A stretch of DNA of 5,515 nt from Candidatus Aminicenantota bacterium (GCA_016867615.1 VGJG01000144.1:1-5515); one strand, 5' to 3'. Positions 1 through 5,515 are shown, counted from the first letter of the stretch. Numbers and translations are program-made. Notes: generated by a model from the letters alone, not told the origin.

Positions 1-2
1 TC

Positions 3-566
3 GACGCGCCCACGGAAGCGGAGCTCGAACGCCTGTCGTTGGCCGTGGCCGAGGTCGGCCTCGCCCAGGGAGCCGAGGATGTCTACGTCGCCGACACGGC
101 GGCCAAGCAGGCCCGGATCCTCGAAATCCGGAGCAAGATCTACGAGGCCATCAAGCCGGAGACGCACGAAATCCTCGACGTCTCCCTGCCCCTTTCCCAA
201 ATCGCCGGTCACGTGAAATTCGTCCAGGAGGTTTCGCGGAAGCGTGGGCTGTGGCTTCCGACTTTCGGCCACGCCGGCGACGGCAACGTCCACACCCACC
301 TCATGAGGTCCAGCTTCGAGGCCGGCCGCCCTGTCCCGATGACCGGGGCCGTTCCCCTGGAGCTGTTCGATGAGGTCAGGGACGAAATCTACCGTGACGC
401 GAAATCGCGGGGGGGGGTCGTGAGCGGGGAGCACGGCATCGGGCTGGTGAAGAAGAGATTTCTGGCCTTCAGCCTGGGCGAGCGCCAGGTGGACTTGATG
501 CGCGGCATTAAAAGAATTTTCGACCCGGCCGGCATCCTGAACCCGGGCAAAGTATTCGACCCTTAA
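3..566 (+). CDS. FAD-linked oxidase, C-terminal part (GlcD / D-lactate dehydrogenase type), 5'-truncated
   Basis: The open frame runs in from the window edge, so only the last 187 residues are present; the internal TTG at 39 is not a credible start because the frame is open and protein-like upstream of it. The visible part matches the FAD-linked oxidase C-terminal domain of the VAO/PCMH flavoprotein superfamily: DVSLPLSQI near residues 59-67, GHAGDGNVH at 89-97, GGVVSGEHGIG at 137-147 and the terminal DPAGILNPGK at 174-183. Known members oxidise D-2-hydroxy acids such as glycolate or D-lactate at FAD and pass electrons to the respiratory chain or a partner protein. The FAD-binding N-terminal domain lies outside the window, so the substrate and any fused iron-sulfur domain cannot be told. 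The protein ends just after the usual NPGK motif, so the C-terminus looks complete. A run of nine G residues at 409-417 lies just before the SGEHGIG motif. The family call is firm; the substrate is unknown. Confidence 0.93.
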   Translation, partial: DAPTEAELERLSLAVAEVGLAQGAEDVYVADTAAKQARILEIRSKIYEAIKPETHEILDVSLPLSQIAGHVKFVQEVSRKRGLWLPTFGHAGDGNVHTHLMRSSFEAGRPVPMTGAVPLELFDEVRDEIYRDAKSRGGVVSGEHGIGLVKKRFLAFSLGERQVDLMRGIKRIFDPAGILNPGKVFDP

Positions 567-608
567 CGCCTTTGTCCTCCCCGTTAAGCTTGCTGAGGGA
601 GACCTGGC

Positions 609-676
609 CGCCGCAATCCAGAGCGGCGTCGAGCCGCCGCATCCAAAGCGGTCTCATGCGACCGCACTCCAAAGCT
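609..676. repeat. Array of GC-rich palindromes with TCCAAA-type spacers
   Basis: Three related spacers, AATCCAGA (615-622), ATCCAAA (641-647) and ACTCCAAA (666-673), are separated by two perfect 18-base palindromes of identical design. These are GCGGCG-TCGAGC-CGCCGC (623-640) and GCGGTC-TCATGC-GACCGC (648-665), each with a 6-bp stem and 6-base loop. The array is preceded by CGCCGC (609-614), which can pair instead with 623-628, so the stems can fold in alternative registers. The period is 25-26 bases. A further inverted repeat, CGCTT-G-AAGCG (683-693), follows. On the opposite strand the spacer reads TTTGGAGT / TTTGGAT / TCTGGATT. This resembles dispersed intergenic palindromic (REP/BIME-like) sequences; from memory, similar TTTGGA-plus-GCGGC-palindrome elements occur in Verrucomicrobia and other phyla, but I have not verified this. 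Function unknown. Confidence 0.75.
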
Positions 677-721
677 CCCGGCCGCTTGAAGCGCATGTGC
701 TTGTTTTCAAGGCAAAATCCC

Positions 722-743
722 GCCCCCTGAGAGTTCAGGGGGC
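722..743. terminator. Perfect 9-bp GC-rich hairpin, possible terminator
   Basis: GCCCCCTGA (722-730) and TCAGGGGGC (735-743) are exact reverse complements around a GAGT loop, so the RNA from either strand would form a very stable hairpin. On the + strand no T-run follows, which argues against a standard intrinsic terminator for the oxidase gene about 155 bases upstream. On the - strand the stem is followed by GGGATTTTG, a weak T-tract, but no minus-strand gene feeds into it. It could be a transcript-end stabiliser, a weak terminator or part of the repeat-rich spacer. The structure is certain; the function is not. Confidence 0.35.
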
Positions 744-821
744 AAGGGGCGATTCCGGCGTCTCAACCCGGATCGGCGATAACATCAGAAAAAAAACTTG
801 CCGAGGCCGGCTGACCCCAAC

Positions 822-861
822 AAAATGGAAGAAAGCCAACCACATAAAACGGAAGAGAGCC
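822..861. repeat. Imperfect direct repeat, 24-base period
   Basis: AAAATGGAAGAAAGCC (822-837) recurs as AAAACGGAAGAGAGCC (846-861), with 14 of 16 bases identical and a spacing of 24 bases. It lies in the A/G-rich part of the spacer, 110-150 bases before the propeller gene start. Two copies at a spacing of about two helical turns could be a binding site for a regulator, or simply a small local duplication. Nothing else supports either reading. Confidence 0.4.
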
Positions 862-900
862 GGACGCCATCATACCCGACCGGCCCGCAGAGAATGCCGT

Positions 901-929
901 TTGATTTAGCGGGTGTTCTGGGGGAAAAT
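901..929 (+). promoter_or_regulatory. Weak sigma-70-like promoter candidate for the propeller-SDR unit
   Basis: TTGATT (901-906) and GAAAAT (924-929) are separated by 17 bases, each matching 4 of 6 consensus positions. Transcription would begin near 936 and give a leader of under 40 bases before the ATG at 973. A second equally weak pair, TTGCCG (798-803) and CAAAAT (821-826), also with a 17-base spacer, lies further upstream. Neither is strong, and the real promoter may follow a different lineage-specific consensus. Confidence 0.25.
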
Positions 930-960
930 ATTGCCTTCGGTAGGTTCAACGCCGCTGTTC

Positions 961-967
961 GGGGAGG
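961..967 (+). promoter_or_regulatory. Ribosome binding site that sets the propeller gene start
   Basis: GGGGAGG lies five bases before the ATG at 973, an almost ideal Shine-Dalgarno arrangement. The frame is open 20 codons further upstream to a GTG at 913, but that start has no comparable site and would put an uncharged stretch in front of the signal peptide. This site therefore decides for 973. Confidence 0.8.
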
Positions 968-972
968 TCGAC

Positions 973-3900
973 ATGAGACGAAGACAAGGACTTGGATTTA
1001 AAGGCTGTCTTGCGGGGCTCGCCCTGCTCTCCCTGGCCGCGGCCGGGGCTCAGGAGCGCGCCGCGAGCCCGGCCGTCAGGGAAAAACCGTTCACCGAAGC
1101 CCTGCTCTCGAGCCTGGAGTGGCGGAACATCGGACCGGCGATCATGGTCGGCCGCGTTACGGACGTCGAGGGCGTTCCAGGCGACCCGGCCGTGGTGTAT
1201 GTCGGGACCGCTTCGGGAGGGGTGTGGAAGACCGTGGACGGCGGGGTGAGATGGAAGCCGATTTTCGACGGCATCGGCATCCCCAGCATCGGCGACATCG
1301 CCCTCGAACCCGGCAACCCTGAGGTCGTCTACGTCGGAACGGGCGAGGCCAACCCCCGGAACAGCATTTCCGTGGGAGGAGGGGTATTCAAATCCACGGA
1401 CGGGGGCGCCACCTGGACCTCCATCGGCCTTCAGGACACGCGGCACATCTCCCGCATCGTCATCGACCCCCGCCGCCCGAACGTCGTCTTCGTCGGAGCC
1501 CTGGGCAACATCTTCGGTCCGAACAAGGACCGGGGCGTTTTTCGCTCCGAAGACGGGGGGCGGACCTGGGAGAAAACGCTGTACACCGACGACCGTCACG
1601 GAGTGGCCGACCTGGAGATCGACCCCCGCAACCCCAACATCCTCTACGCCGCCCTGTGGAGGTTCGAGCGCAAGCCCTGGACCTTCATCAGCGGCGGGGA
1701 GGAGGGAGGGCTGTTCAAGTCCGTGGACGGCGGGCGGACGTGGAAGAAGCTCACCCGCGGCCTGCCCCGGCTCGTGGGCCGCATTGGGGTCAAGGCCGCA
1801 CCCTCGAACCCGTCCGTCGTCTACGCCATGACCGAGTCCCCCGAGGGAACCCTCTTCCGTTCCGACGACAGGGGGGAGACGTTCCGCCTCGTGTCCAGCG
1901 ACCGCCGCCTCGTCTCCCGGGGGTTCTACTATACCGACCTGCGCGTCGACCCCGCCGAGGAGAACCGCGTTTATGCCGTGGCCTCCCAGCTTTTCGTCTC
2001 GATCGACGGCGGGAAATCCTTCCGCCGCTTATCCCGGTCGACCCATGTGGACTTCCACGCCCTGTGGATCGACCCCCGCAATGCCGCGCGCCTCTGGCAG
2101 GGTCAGGACGGAGGCATCGCCGTCTCCCAGGACAGGGGGGAGAGCTGGAGCTATGTCAACAACCTGTGCGTCAGTCAGTTTTACCAGGTGTTCGCCGACA
2201 ACCGGGAGCCTTTTTACCATGTCGGCGGAGGCCTCCAGGACAACGGCACCTGGTACGCCCCCTCCCGGACTCGGGACACCTTCGGCATCCTGAACGACGA
2301 CTGGCGGATGATCAGCTTCGGCGACGGATTCCACGGCATCGTCCATCCCGAGAACCCCGACCTGTTCCTGACCGAATCCCAGGGGGGCAGCATCTACCGC
2401 ACCGACATGAAGACCGGCGAGCAGCAGGCCGTAAGCCCCCAGATGAGGCGCAGCGACGGCGGGCCCGCCTCGCTGCTTCCCCTCCGCTTCAACTGGAACG
2501 CGCCCCTGACGGCCTCTCCCTTCGACGGCAAGACGGTCTACCTCGGGGCGAATGCCGTCCTCCGGTCCCAGGATTTCGGCTTGACCTGGAGGGCCATCAG
2601 CCCCGACCTGACCACCGACGACAAGGAGAAGCAGAAGTCGGCGGGCGGGCCGGCCTGGCCGGAGAACACCACGGCCGAGTTCCATTGCACGATCATCAGC
2701 CTCAAGGAGTCGCCCTCTCAGAGGGGACTGCTGTGGGCGGGCACGGACGACGGACAGCTCCACGTCACGGCCGACGGCGGGAGGGTCTGGCAGAACGTCG
2801 TCAAGAACGTGCCCGGCATCCCGCCCCTCTCCCCGGTGTCCGCGGTCGAGCCCTCCTGGACCGAGGCCGGCACGGCTTACTGCGCCTTCGACAGGCATAT
2901 GCTCAACGACCTTCGGCCCTACGTGTACAAGACCAGGGACCTGGGCAAGACCTGGACGAACATCACCGGCAACCTGCCCGAGAGGGCTCATGTCTGGACG
3001 CTCAAGGAGGACCTGGAGAACCCGGCCATCCTTTATGCCGGAACGGAGATCGGGCTGTTCGTGTCCTTCACCGGCGGGACGGACTGGGTGAGGCTTCACG
3101 GCCGGAACCTGCCCGTGGTGCCCGTACATGACATCCTTATTCATCTGCGCGACAACGACCTCATTCTGGGCACACACGGCAGGGGGATATGGATCCTGGA
3201 CGACATCACCCCCCTTCAGCAACTGGCCGCGTCCCTGCTTGAAAAGCCGGCCTCGCTCTTCGACCTCAGGCCCGCCCTGCGCTTCAGCCAGAAGGCCACG
3301 CGCTACGGGGTGGGAGACGGCTTGTTTCAAGGCCCGAATCCGCCCTACGGCGCGCTGGTCACCTACTATCTCAAAGACAAGCCCGCCGCCGGCCAGGACC
3401 TGAAGCTCGACGTTCTGGACGGAGCGACCGGCAGGGTCGTCCGGACGCTGAGCGTCCTCCCGACCGAGTCCGGTCTCAACCGGGTCGCTTGGGACCTGAG
3501 GGGCGAGCCCCCGCGGCCGAGGAGGGATGCGGAGGCCGAGGAGAGCGATTTTTCCCGCAGCCCCCGGGGCGTCCAGGTCCTGCCGGGTTCCTACCGCCTG
3601 CGCCTGAGCCTGGGGCAGTTCAACAGCGAAAAACCCCTCGAAGTCAAGCTCGACCCGACGGTCAACATTTCCCGGGACGATTTGAGGGCGCAGCAGAAAG
3701 CGGGCCTCAAGCTCGTGGAAATGCTCTCCGTGTCCAACGACGCGCTGAGGGCTTTGGACGGTCTCGAGAGCCAGGTCGAGGAACGGAAGTCCACGATGCA
3801 GAAGCTCGGAAAGAACGTCAAGGACGCAACGGTCAAAGCCGTCCATGCCCACCTGGAGATCATCCGCGAGCTTCAGGGCAGGCTGGCCCGTCCCGCTGAC

Positions 3901-4164
3901 GGGGGGGCCGCCTCTTCCGGCTCCAGGCTGACGAACAGGCTTTCCTCGCTATTCAACGCCCTCGAGGGCGCCCAGGCCGCGCCCACGGCGGCCCAGGCGG
4001 CCTATCTCCATGAGCTGACCATGGAGTTCCGGGAAGCCCTGGGGGCGGTGAACGCCTATCTTTCCGACAGGGCCGAGAAGCTGAACGCCGCGCTGTCCGA
4101 CAGCCGCCTCCCGGGGGTCCTCGTGCCGGAGCCGCTCAAGCTTCCCGACCTCGAAAAACTGTGA
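973..4164 (+). CDS. Large exported Asp-box (VPS10/sortilin-like, BNR) beta-propeller protein
   Basis: This is a 1063-residue protein starting at the ATG preceded by GGGGAGG. Residues 1-26 form a classical signal peptide: RRR-rich start, hydrophobic core from residue 13, and likely cleavage after AGA at 26. There is no lipobox. The mature part carries Asp-box motifs (SxDGGxTW type) at about residues 86, 140, 191, 249, 296, 342, 384, 531, 598 and 653, plus a degenerate VSFTGGTDW at 697 where the Asp is replaced. These mark blades of one or two beta-propellers as in VPS10/sortilin, BNR and GH74-type proteins. Residues about 393-530 contain blade-like strands without an Asp box. A beta-sandwich domain follows (about 790-895; LNRVAWDLRGEPPR, LPGSYRLRL), then a mostly helical tail to the end. 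The order propeller, sandwich, helical tail is typical of a large uncharacterised secreted family often annotated as glycosyl hydrolase or VPS10-domain protein; no catalytic residues can be assigned. It overlaps the next gene by four bases. The family call is strong; its ligand or substrate is unknown. Confidence 0.93.
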   Translation: MRRRQGLGFKGCLAGLALLSLAAAGAQERAASPAVREKPFTEALLSSLEWRNIGPAIMVGRVTDVEGVPGDPAVVYVGTASGGVWKTVDGGVRWKPIFDGIGIPSIGDIALEPGNPEVVYVGTGEANPRNSISVGGGVFKSTDGGATWTSIGLQDTRHISRIVIDPRRPNVVFVGALGNIFGPNKDRGVFRSEDGGRTWEKTLYTDDRHGVADLEIDPRNPNILYAALWRFERKPWTFISGGEEGGLFKSVDGGRTWKKLTRGLPRLVGRIGVKAAPSNPSVVYAMTESPEGTLFRSDDRGETFRLVSSDRRLVSRGFYYTDLRVDPAEENRVYAVASQLFVSIDGGKSFRRLSRSTHVDFHALWIDPRNAARLWQGQDGGIAVSQDRGESWSYVNNLCVSQFYQVFADNREPFYHVGGGLQDNGTWYAPSRTRDTFGILNDDWRMISFGDGFHGIVHPENPDLFLTESQGGSIYRTDMKTGEQQAVSPQMRRSDGGPASLLPLRFNWNAPLTASPFDGKTVYLGANAVLRSQDFGLTWRAISPDLTTDDKEKQKSAGGPAWPENTTAEFHCTIISLKESPSQRGLLWAGTDDGQLHVTADGGRVWQNVVKNVPGIPPLSPVSAVEPSWTEAGTAYCAFDRHMLNDLRPYVYKTRDLGKTWTNITGNLPERAHVWTLKEDLENPAILYAGTEIGLFVSFTGGTDWVRLHGRNLPVVPVHDILIHLRDNDLILGTHGRGIWILDDITPLQQLAASLLEKPASLFDLRPALRFSQKATRYGVGDGLFQGPNPPYGALVTYYLKDKPAAGQDLKLDVLDGATGRVVRTLSVLPTESGLNRVAWDLRGEPPRPRRDAEAEESDFSRSPRGVQVLPGSYRLRLSLGQFNSEKPLEVKLDPTVNISRDDLRAQQKAGLKLVEMLSVSNDALRALDGLESQVEERKSTMQKLGKNVKDATVKAVHAHLEIIRELQGRLARPADGGAASSGSRLTNRLSSLFNALEGAQAAPTAAQAAYLHELTMEFREALGAVNAYLSDRAEKLNAALSDSRLPGVLVPEPLKLPDLEKL

Positions 4165-5174
4165 ACGTCCTGGTCATCGGCGGCGCCCGTTTTCTGGGCT
4201 GGCATACCGTCCGGCGGCTGCTCCGGGCGGGTCACGAGGTGACGCTCTTCAACCGGGGAGTGACGCCCGACGATTTCGGCGGCGACGTGCGGCGCCTCCG
4301 CGGCGACCGGCGGGACGGAAAGGCCTTCGCCTCCCTGGCCGGAGCCCGGGATTGGGGGGCCGTCGTCGACCTCGTCGCTTATAACGCCCAGGACTCCCGC
4401 TCGGCCGTGGAAGCGCTCCGAGGACGGGCGGGACACTTCATTCACATCAGCACCGGTGCGGTCTACCTCGTCACGCGGGATTATCCCTGCCCACTGAGGG
4501 AGGAGGATTATGAGCAGGAGGTGACGCCCCGTCCGGAGGGCGACGACCGCATGTGGGTCTACGGCACGGAGAAGCGGGACGGAGAGGACGTCCTGGCCGA
4601 GGCGCACGCCCGGGACGGCTTTCCCTTCACCTCCCTGAGGCTGCCCATCGTCATCGGCGAGCGGGATTATACCCTGCGCGCTTTCTCCTATTTCCTGCGC
4701 GCCGGAGACGGGAAGCCCGTCCTCCTTCCCGACGGCGGCCTGTGCCCCTCGACCCACGTTTATGCCGGGGACGTGGCCGCGGCCGTCGCGGCCAACCTGG
4801 GGAATCCGGCCGCTTTCGGCCGGGCCTACAACCTGGCGCAGGGCGAGGCCGTGACCGTCAGGGAATTCGTCCTGAAAGCGGCGGCCGTCCTGGGGACGAA
4901 GCCCGAAATCGTGGACGTTCCGAAGGCCGTGCTGGACCGGCAGGGCTGGGGGCGGGGTTTTTCGCCTTTCTCCGTCCGGAGACCCTTCATCCTGTCCATC
5001 GAGCGGGCCGCCCGCGAATTGGGTTTTGTCCCCTCGCCGTTCGAGGATTGGCTGGCGGCGACCGTTCTCTGGTTCCGCGACGAGTATCGCGGTTCCGTAC
5101 CGGACAATTACCTTCGGCGCGGCGAGGAAGAGGCGCTGGCCGAGAAATTCAACGAGTGGCTCTCGCGGTTCTGA
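4161..5174 (+). CDS. NAD(P)-dependent extended SDR / epimerase-like protein (CSP41-like subgroup)
   Basis: This is a 337-residue cytoplasmic protein without a signal peptide. The N-terminus is a Rossmann fold with the dinucleotide motif GGARFLG at residues 7-13, the end of strand 2 at LFNRG (29-33), VVDLVAY at 68-74, and HISTGAVY at 95-102 carrying the usual Ser/Thr of the active site. The catalytic YxxxK pair is present as YGTEK (Y134, K138). The substrate-domain signature THVYAGDVAAAV (198-209) and YNLAQGEAVTVREF (223-236) follow. The GG(T/A)RFLG...GHEVTLFNRG start is typical of the epimerase-like subgroup that includes chloroplast CSP41 proteins, in which sugar-nucleotide or other substrates are often unknown. 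The start is GTG, overlapping the preceding TGA as GTGA, with no visible Shine-Dalgarno sequence, so translation is probably coupled to the propeller gene. The length is normal for the family. The fold is certain and the substrate is not; it could act on a nucleotide sugar or have a non-catalytic role. Confidence 0.92.
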   Translation: MNVLVIGGARFLGWHTVRRLLRAGHEVTLFNRGVTPDDFGGDVRRLRGDRRDGKAFASLAGARDWGAVVDLVAYNAQDSRSAVEALRGRAGHFIHISTGAVYLVTRDYPCPLREEDYEQEVTPRPEGDDRMWVYGTEKRDGEDVLAEAHARDGFPFTSLRLPIVIGERDYTLRAFSYFLRAGDGKPVLLPDGGLCPSTHVYAGDVAAAVAANLGNPAAFGRAYNLAQGEAVTVREFVLKAAAVLGTKPEIVDVPKAVLDRQGWGRGFSPFSVRRPFILSIERAARELGFVPSPFEDWLAATVLWFRDEYRGSVPDNYLRRGEEEALAEKFNEWLSRF

Positions 5175-5186
5175 ACGATTTCGTTC
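5173..5186. repeat. 14-base perfect palindrome at the SDR gene stop
   Basis: GAACGA-TT-TCGTTC is an exact inverted repeat that begins inside the TGA stop codon. As RNA it would form a five-base stem with an ATTT loop, followed by TCTC rather than a T-run, so it is a poor terminator. It could equally be a small operator or chance. No better terminator is visible between here and the next promoter. Confidence 0.3.
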
Positions 5187-5253
5187 TCTCAACGGCCGGG
5201 ACGCCCTCAGGTAACGGCTCTTTGAGCGGGCGCCTTTCGCGTTCGGCGGCGGC

Positions 5254-5282
5254 TTGACTTTTCCTCCGGATTTCCATAAAAT
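5254..5282 (+). promoter_or_regulatory. Strong sigma-70 promoter for the outer-membrane protein gene
   Basis: TTGACT (5254-5259) matches five of six bases of the -35 consensus and TAAAAT (5277-5282) five of six of the -10. They are separated by exactly 17 bases, in a locally AT-richer stretch. Transcription would begin near 5290. The strength of this match, compared with the weak hexamers before the propeller gene, suggests the downstream gene is highly and perhaps constitutively expressed, as is common for abundant outer-membrane proteins. Confidence 0.75.
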
Positions 5283-5289
5283 CCCGCTC

Positions 5290-5374
5290 ATTCCAGGGAA
5301 AATCATTGGGCCCCAAGTTGAGACTGAAGAAGCCAACGAAGGCCCGATTTTAGATAAAAAATTAAGGAGGAATC
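5290..5374 (+). promoter_or_regulatory. Leader of about 85 bases with a strong ribosome binding site
   Basis: The leader ends with AAGGAGG (5364-5370), four bases before the ATG at 5375, the best Shine-Dalgarno sequence in the window. Within the leader, AATC plus GGGCC (5301-5304, 5308-5312) can pair with GGCCC plus GATT (5341-5349), leaving a three-base bulge and a 28-base loop, followed by TTTT at 5348-5351. A near-palindrome, TTGGG-C-CCCAA, sits at 5306-5316. Whether these have a regulatory role cannot be told; the stretch after the hairpin is A/T-rich and should leave the ribosome site open. Confidence 0.5.
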
Positions 5375-5515
5375 ATGAAGAAGATTTTGGCAATCGCGGG
5401 CATGTCTCTCCTCGTTCTTTCGGTCGCTCAGGCCAGCATCCTGACCAACACCAATCAAAGCGCGGAGTACATGAGGATGCTGTCCCGGAACGCCTCCCAG
5501 GAAATCGACGCCGTT
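5375..5515 (+). CDS. Exported protein, probably FadL/OmpP1-like outer-membrane barrel, 3'-truncated
   Basis: Only the first 47 residues are present; the frame is still open at the window end. The ATG follows AAGGAGG and a strong promoter, so the start is secure. MKK followed by a hydrophobic core and AQA gives a clear signal peptide with cleavage after residue 20. The mature start (SILTNTNQSAEYMRMLSRNAS, then QEIDAV) resembles that of OmpP1/FadL/TodX-type outer-membrane transport proteins in Bacteroidota and related phyla, where LTNTNQSA is followed by an R.AS..IDAVY.NPAG stretch; the NPAG part would fall just beyond the window. Such proteins are beta-barrels that take up hydrophobic compounds. 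The export call is firm; the family call rests on a short N-terminal pattern recalled from known proteins. Another outer-membrane barrel family would be the main alternative. Confidence 0.8.
   Translation, partial: MKKILAIAGMSLLVLSVAQASILTNTNQSAEYMRMLSRNASQEIDAV

Larger units (their letters stand above)
567..972. other. 406-base intergenic region without a convincing gene
   Basis: No frame on either strand here gives a plausible protein with a ribosome binding site and recognisable composition. The stretch holds, in order, an array of GC-rich palindromes (about 609-676), a small CGCTT/AAGCG inverted repeat (683-693), a perfect 9-bp hairpin (722-743), an A-rich patch (789-796), an imperfect 24-base-period direct repeat (822-861), and weak promoter-like hexamers ahead of the next gene. 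There is no hairpin plus T-run directly behind the oxidase gene, so where its transcript ends is unclear. The size and structure of the gap argue that the oxidase and the following propeller gene are separate transcription units. Confidence 0.7.

Noticed and set aside
609..676. Possible CRISPR array
   Set aside because: The conserved parts are the short spacers and palindromes at a 25-26 base period with no unique 30-base spacers, only two to three units and no cas genes in the window.
508..696. 62-codon - strand open frame through the palindromic array
   Set aside because: It overlaps the 3' end of the oxidase gene and its sequence is just the translation of the repeats. Such small frames are usually spurious annotations of repeat elements.
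913..975. Upstream GTG start for the propeller protein, adding 20 residues
   Set aside because: There is no Shine-Dalgarno site for GTG 913. The ATG at 973 has GGGGAGG at five bases and begins directly with a standard signal peptide.
697..1001. Two small + strand open frames in the spacer (from 697 and 798)
   Set aside because: They have basic, low-information translations and no ribosome binding site. One runs into the signal-peptide region of the propeller gene in the wrong frame.
1656..3131. 491-codon open frame on the + strand in another frame of the propeller gene
   Set aside because: The translation is very rich in R, P and G, typical of a shifted frame of GC-rich coding sequence, and the real frame carries the repeated Asp boxes.
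2029..3852. 607-codon open frame on the - strand inside the propeller gene
   Set aside because: It lies wholly antisense to a gene with clear Asp-box motifs. Its translation is low-complexity in G, P, V and R with no recognisable domain, as expected for an antisense frame in GC-rich coding DNA.
4056..5336. 426-codon open frame on the - strand across the SDR gene
   Set aside because: It is antisense to a gene with intact Rossmann and YxxxK motifs. The product has no family features, and it runs through the strong forward promoter region.

Overview
The window comes from a GC-rich bacterium with a Gram-negative cell plan, because it encodes an exported outer-membrane-type protein. The mix of genes is one I associate with Acidobacteriota/Aminicenantota-like or Bacteroidota-type lineages: a very large secreted Asp-box (sortilin/VPS10-like) propeller protein, and an outer-membrane protein whose mature N-terminus carries the LTNTNQSA...RNAS..IDAV pattern. 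This placement is inference; there is no rRNA or marker gene here to settle it.

Layout, all real genes on the + strand. (1) 3-566: the C-terminal 187 residues of an FAD-linked oxidase of the GlcD / D-lactate dehydrogenase type, truncated at its 5' end by the window edge. (2) 567-972: a 406-base gene-free stretch holding an array of GC-rich palindromes separated by a repeated TCCAAA-type spacer, a perfect 9-bp hairpin, a short imperfect tandem repeat and only weak promoter candidates. (3) 973-4164: a 1063-residue exported protein with a signal peptide, ten good Asp-box repeats plus one degenerate copy, a beta-sandwich domain and a helical C-terminus. (4) 4161-5174: an NAD(P)-dependent SDR/epimerase-like protein whose GTG start overlaps the stop of the previous gene by four bases. 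(5) 5175-5374: a spacer with a near-consensus sigma-70 promoter and an approximately 85-base leader. (6) 5375-5515: the first 47 residues of an exported protein, probably a FadL/OmpP1-like outer-membrane barrel, cut by the window end.

The propeller protein and the SDR protein form a two-gene, translationally coupled unit. The flavin oxidase ends a separate upstream unit, and the outer-membrane protein begins a new one under its own promoter. I see no CRISPR array, tRNA, rRNA, insertion sequence or phage gene. The coding regions look like ordinary members of known families. The least explained sequence is the palindromic repeat array between genes 1 and 2 and the functional meaning of the propeller-SDR coupling.
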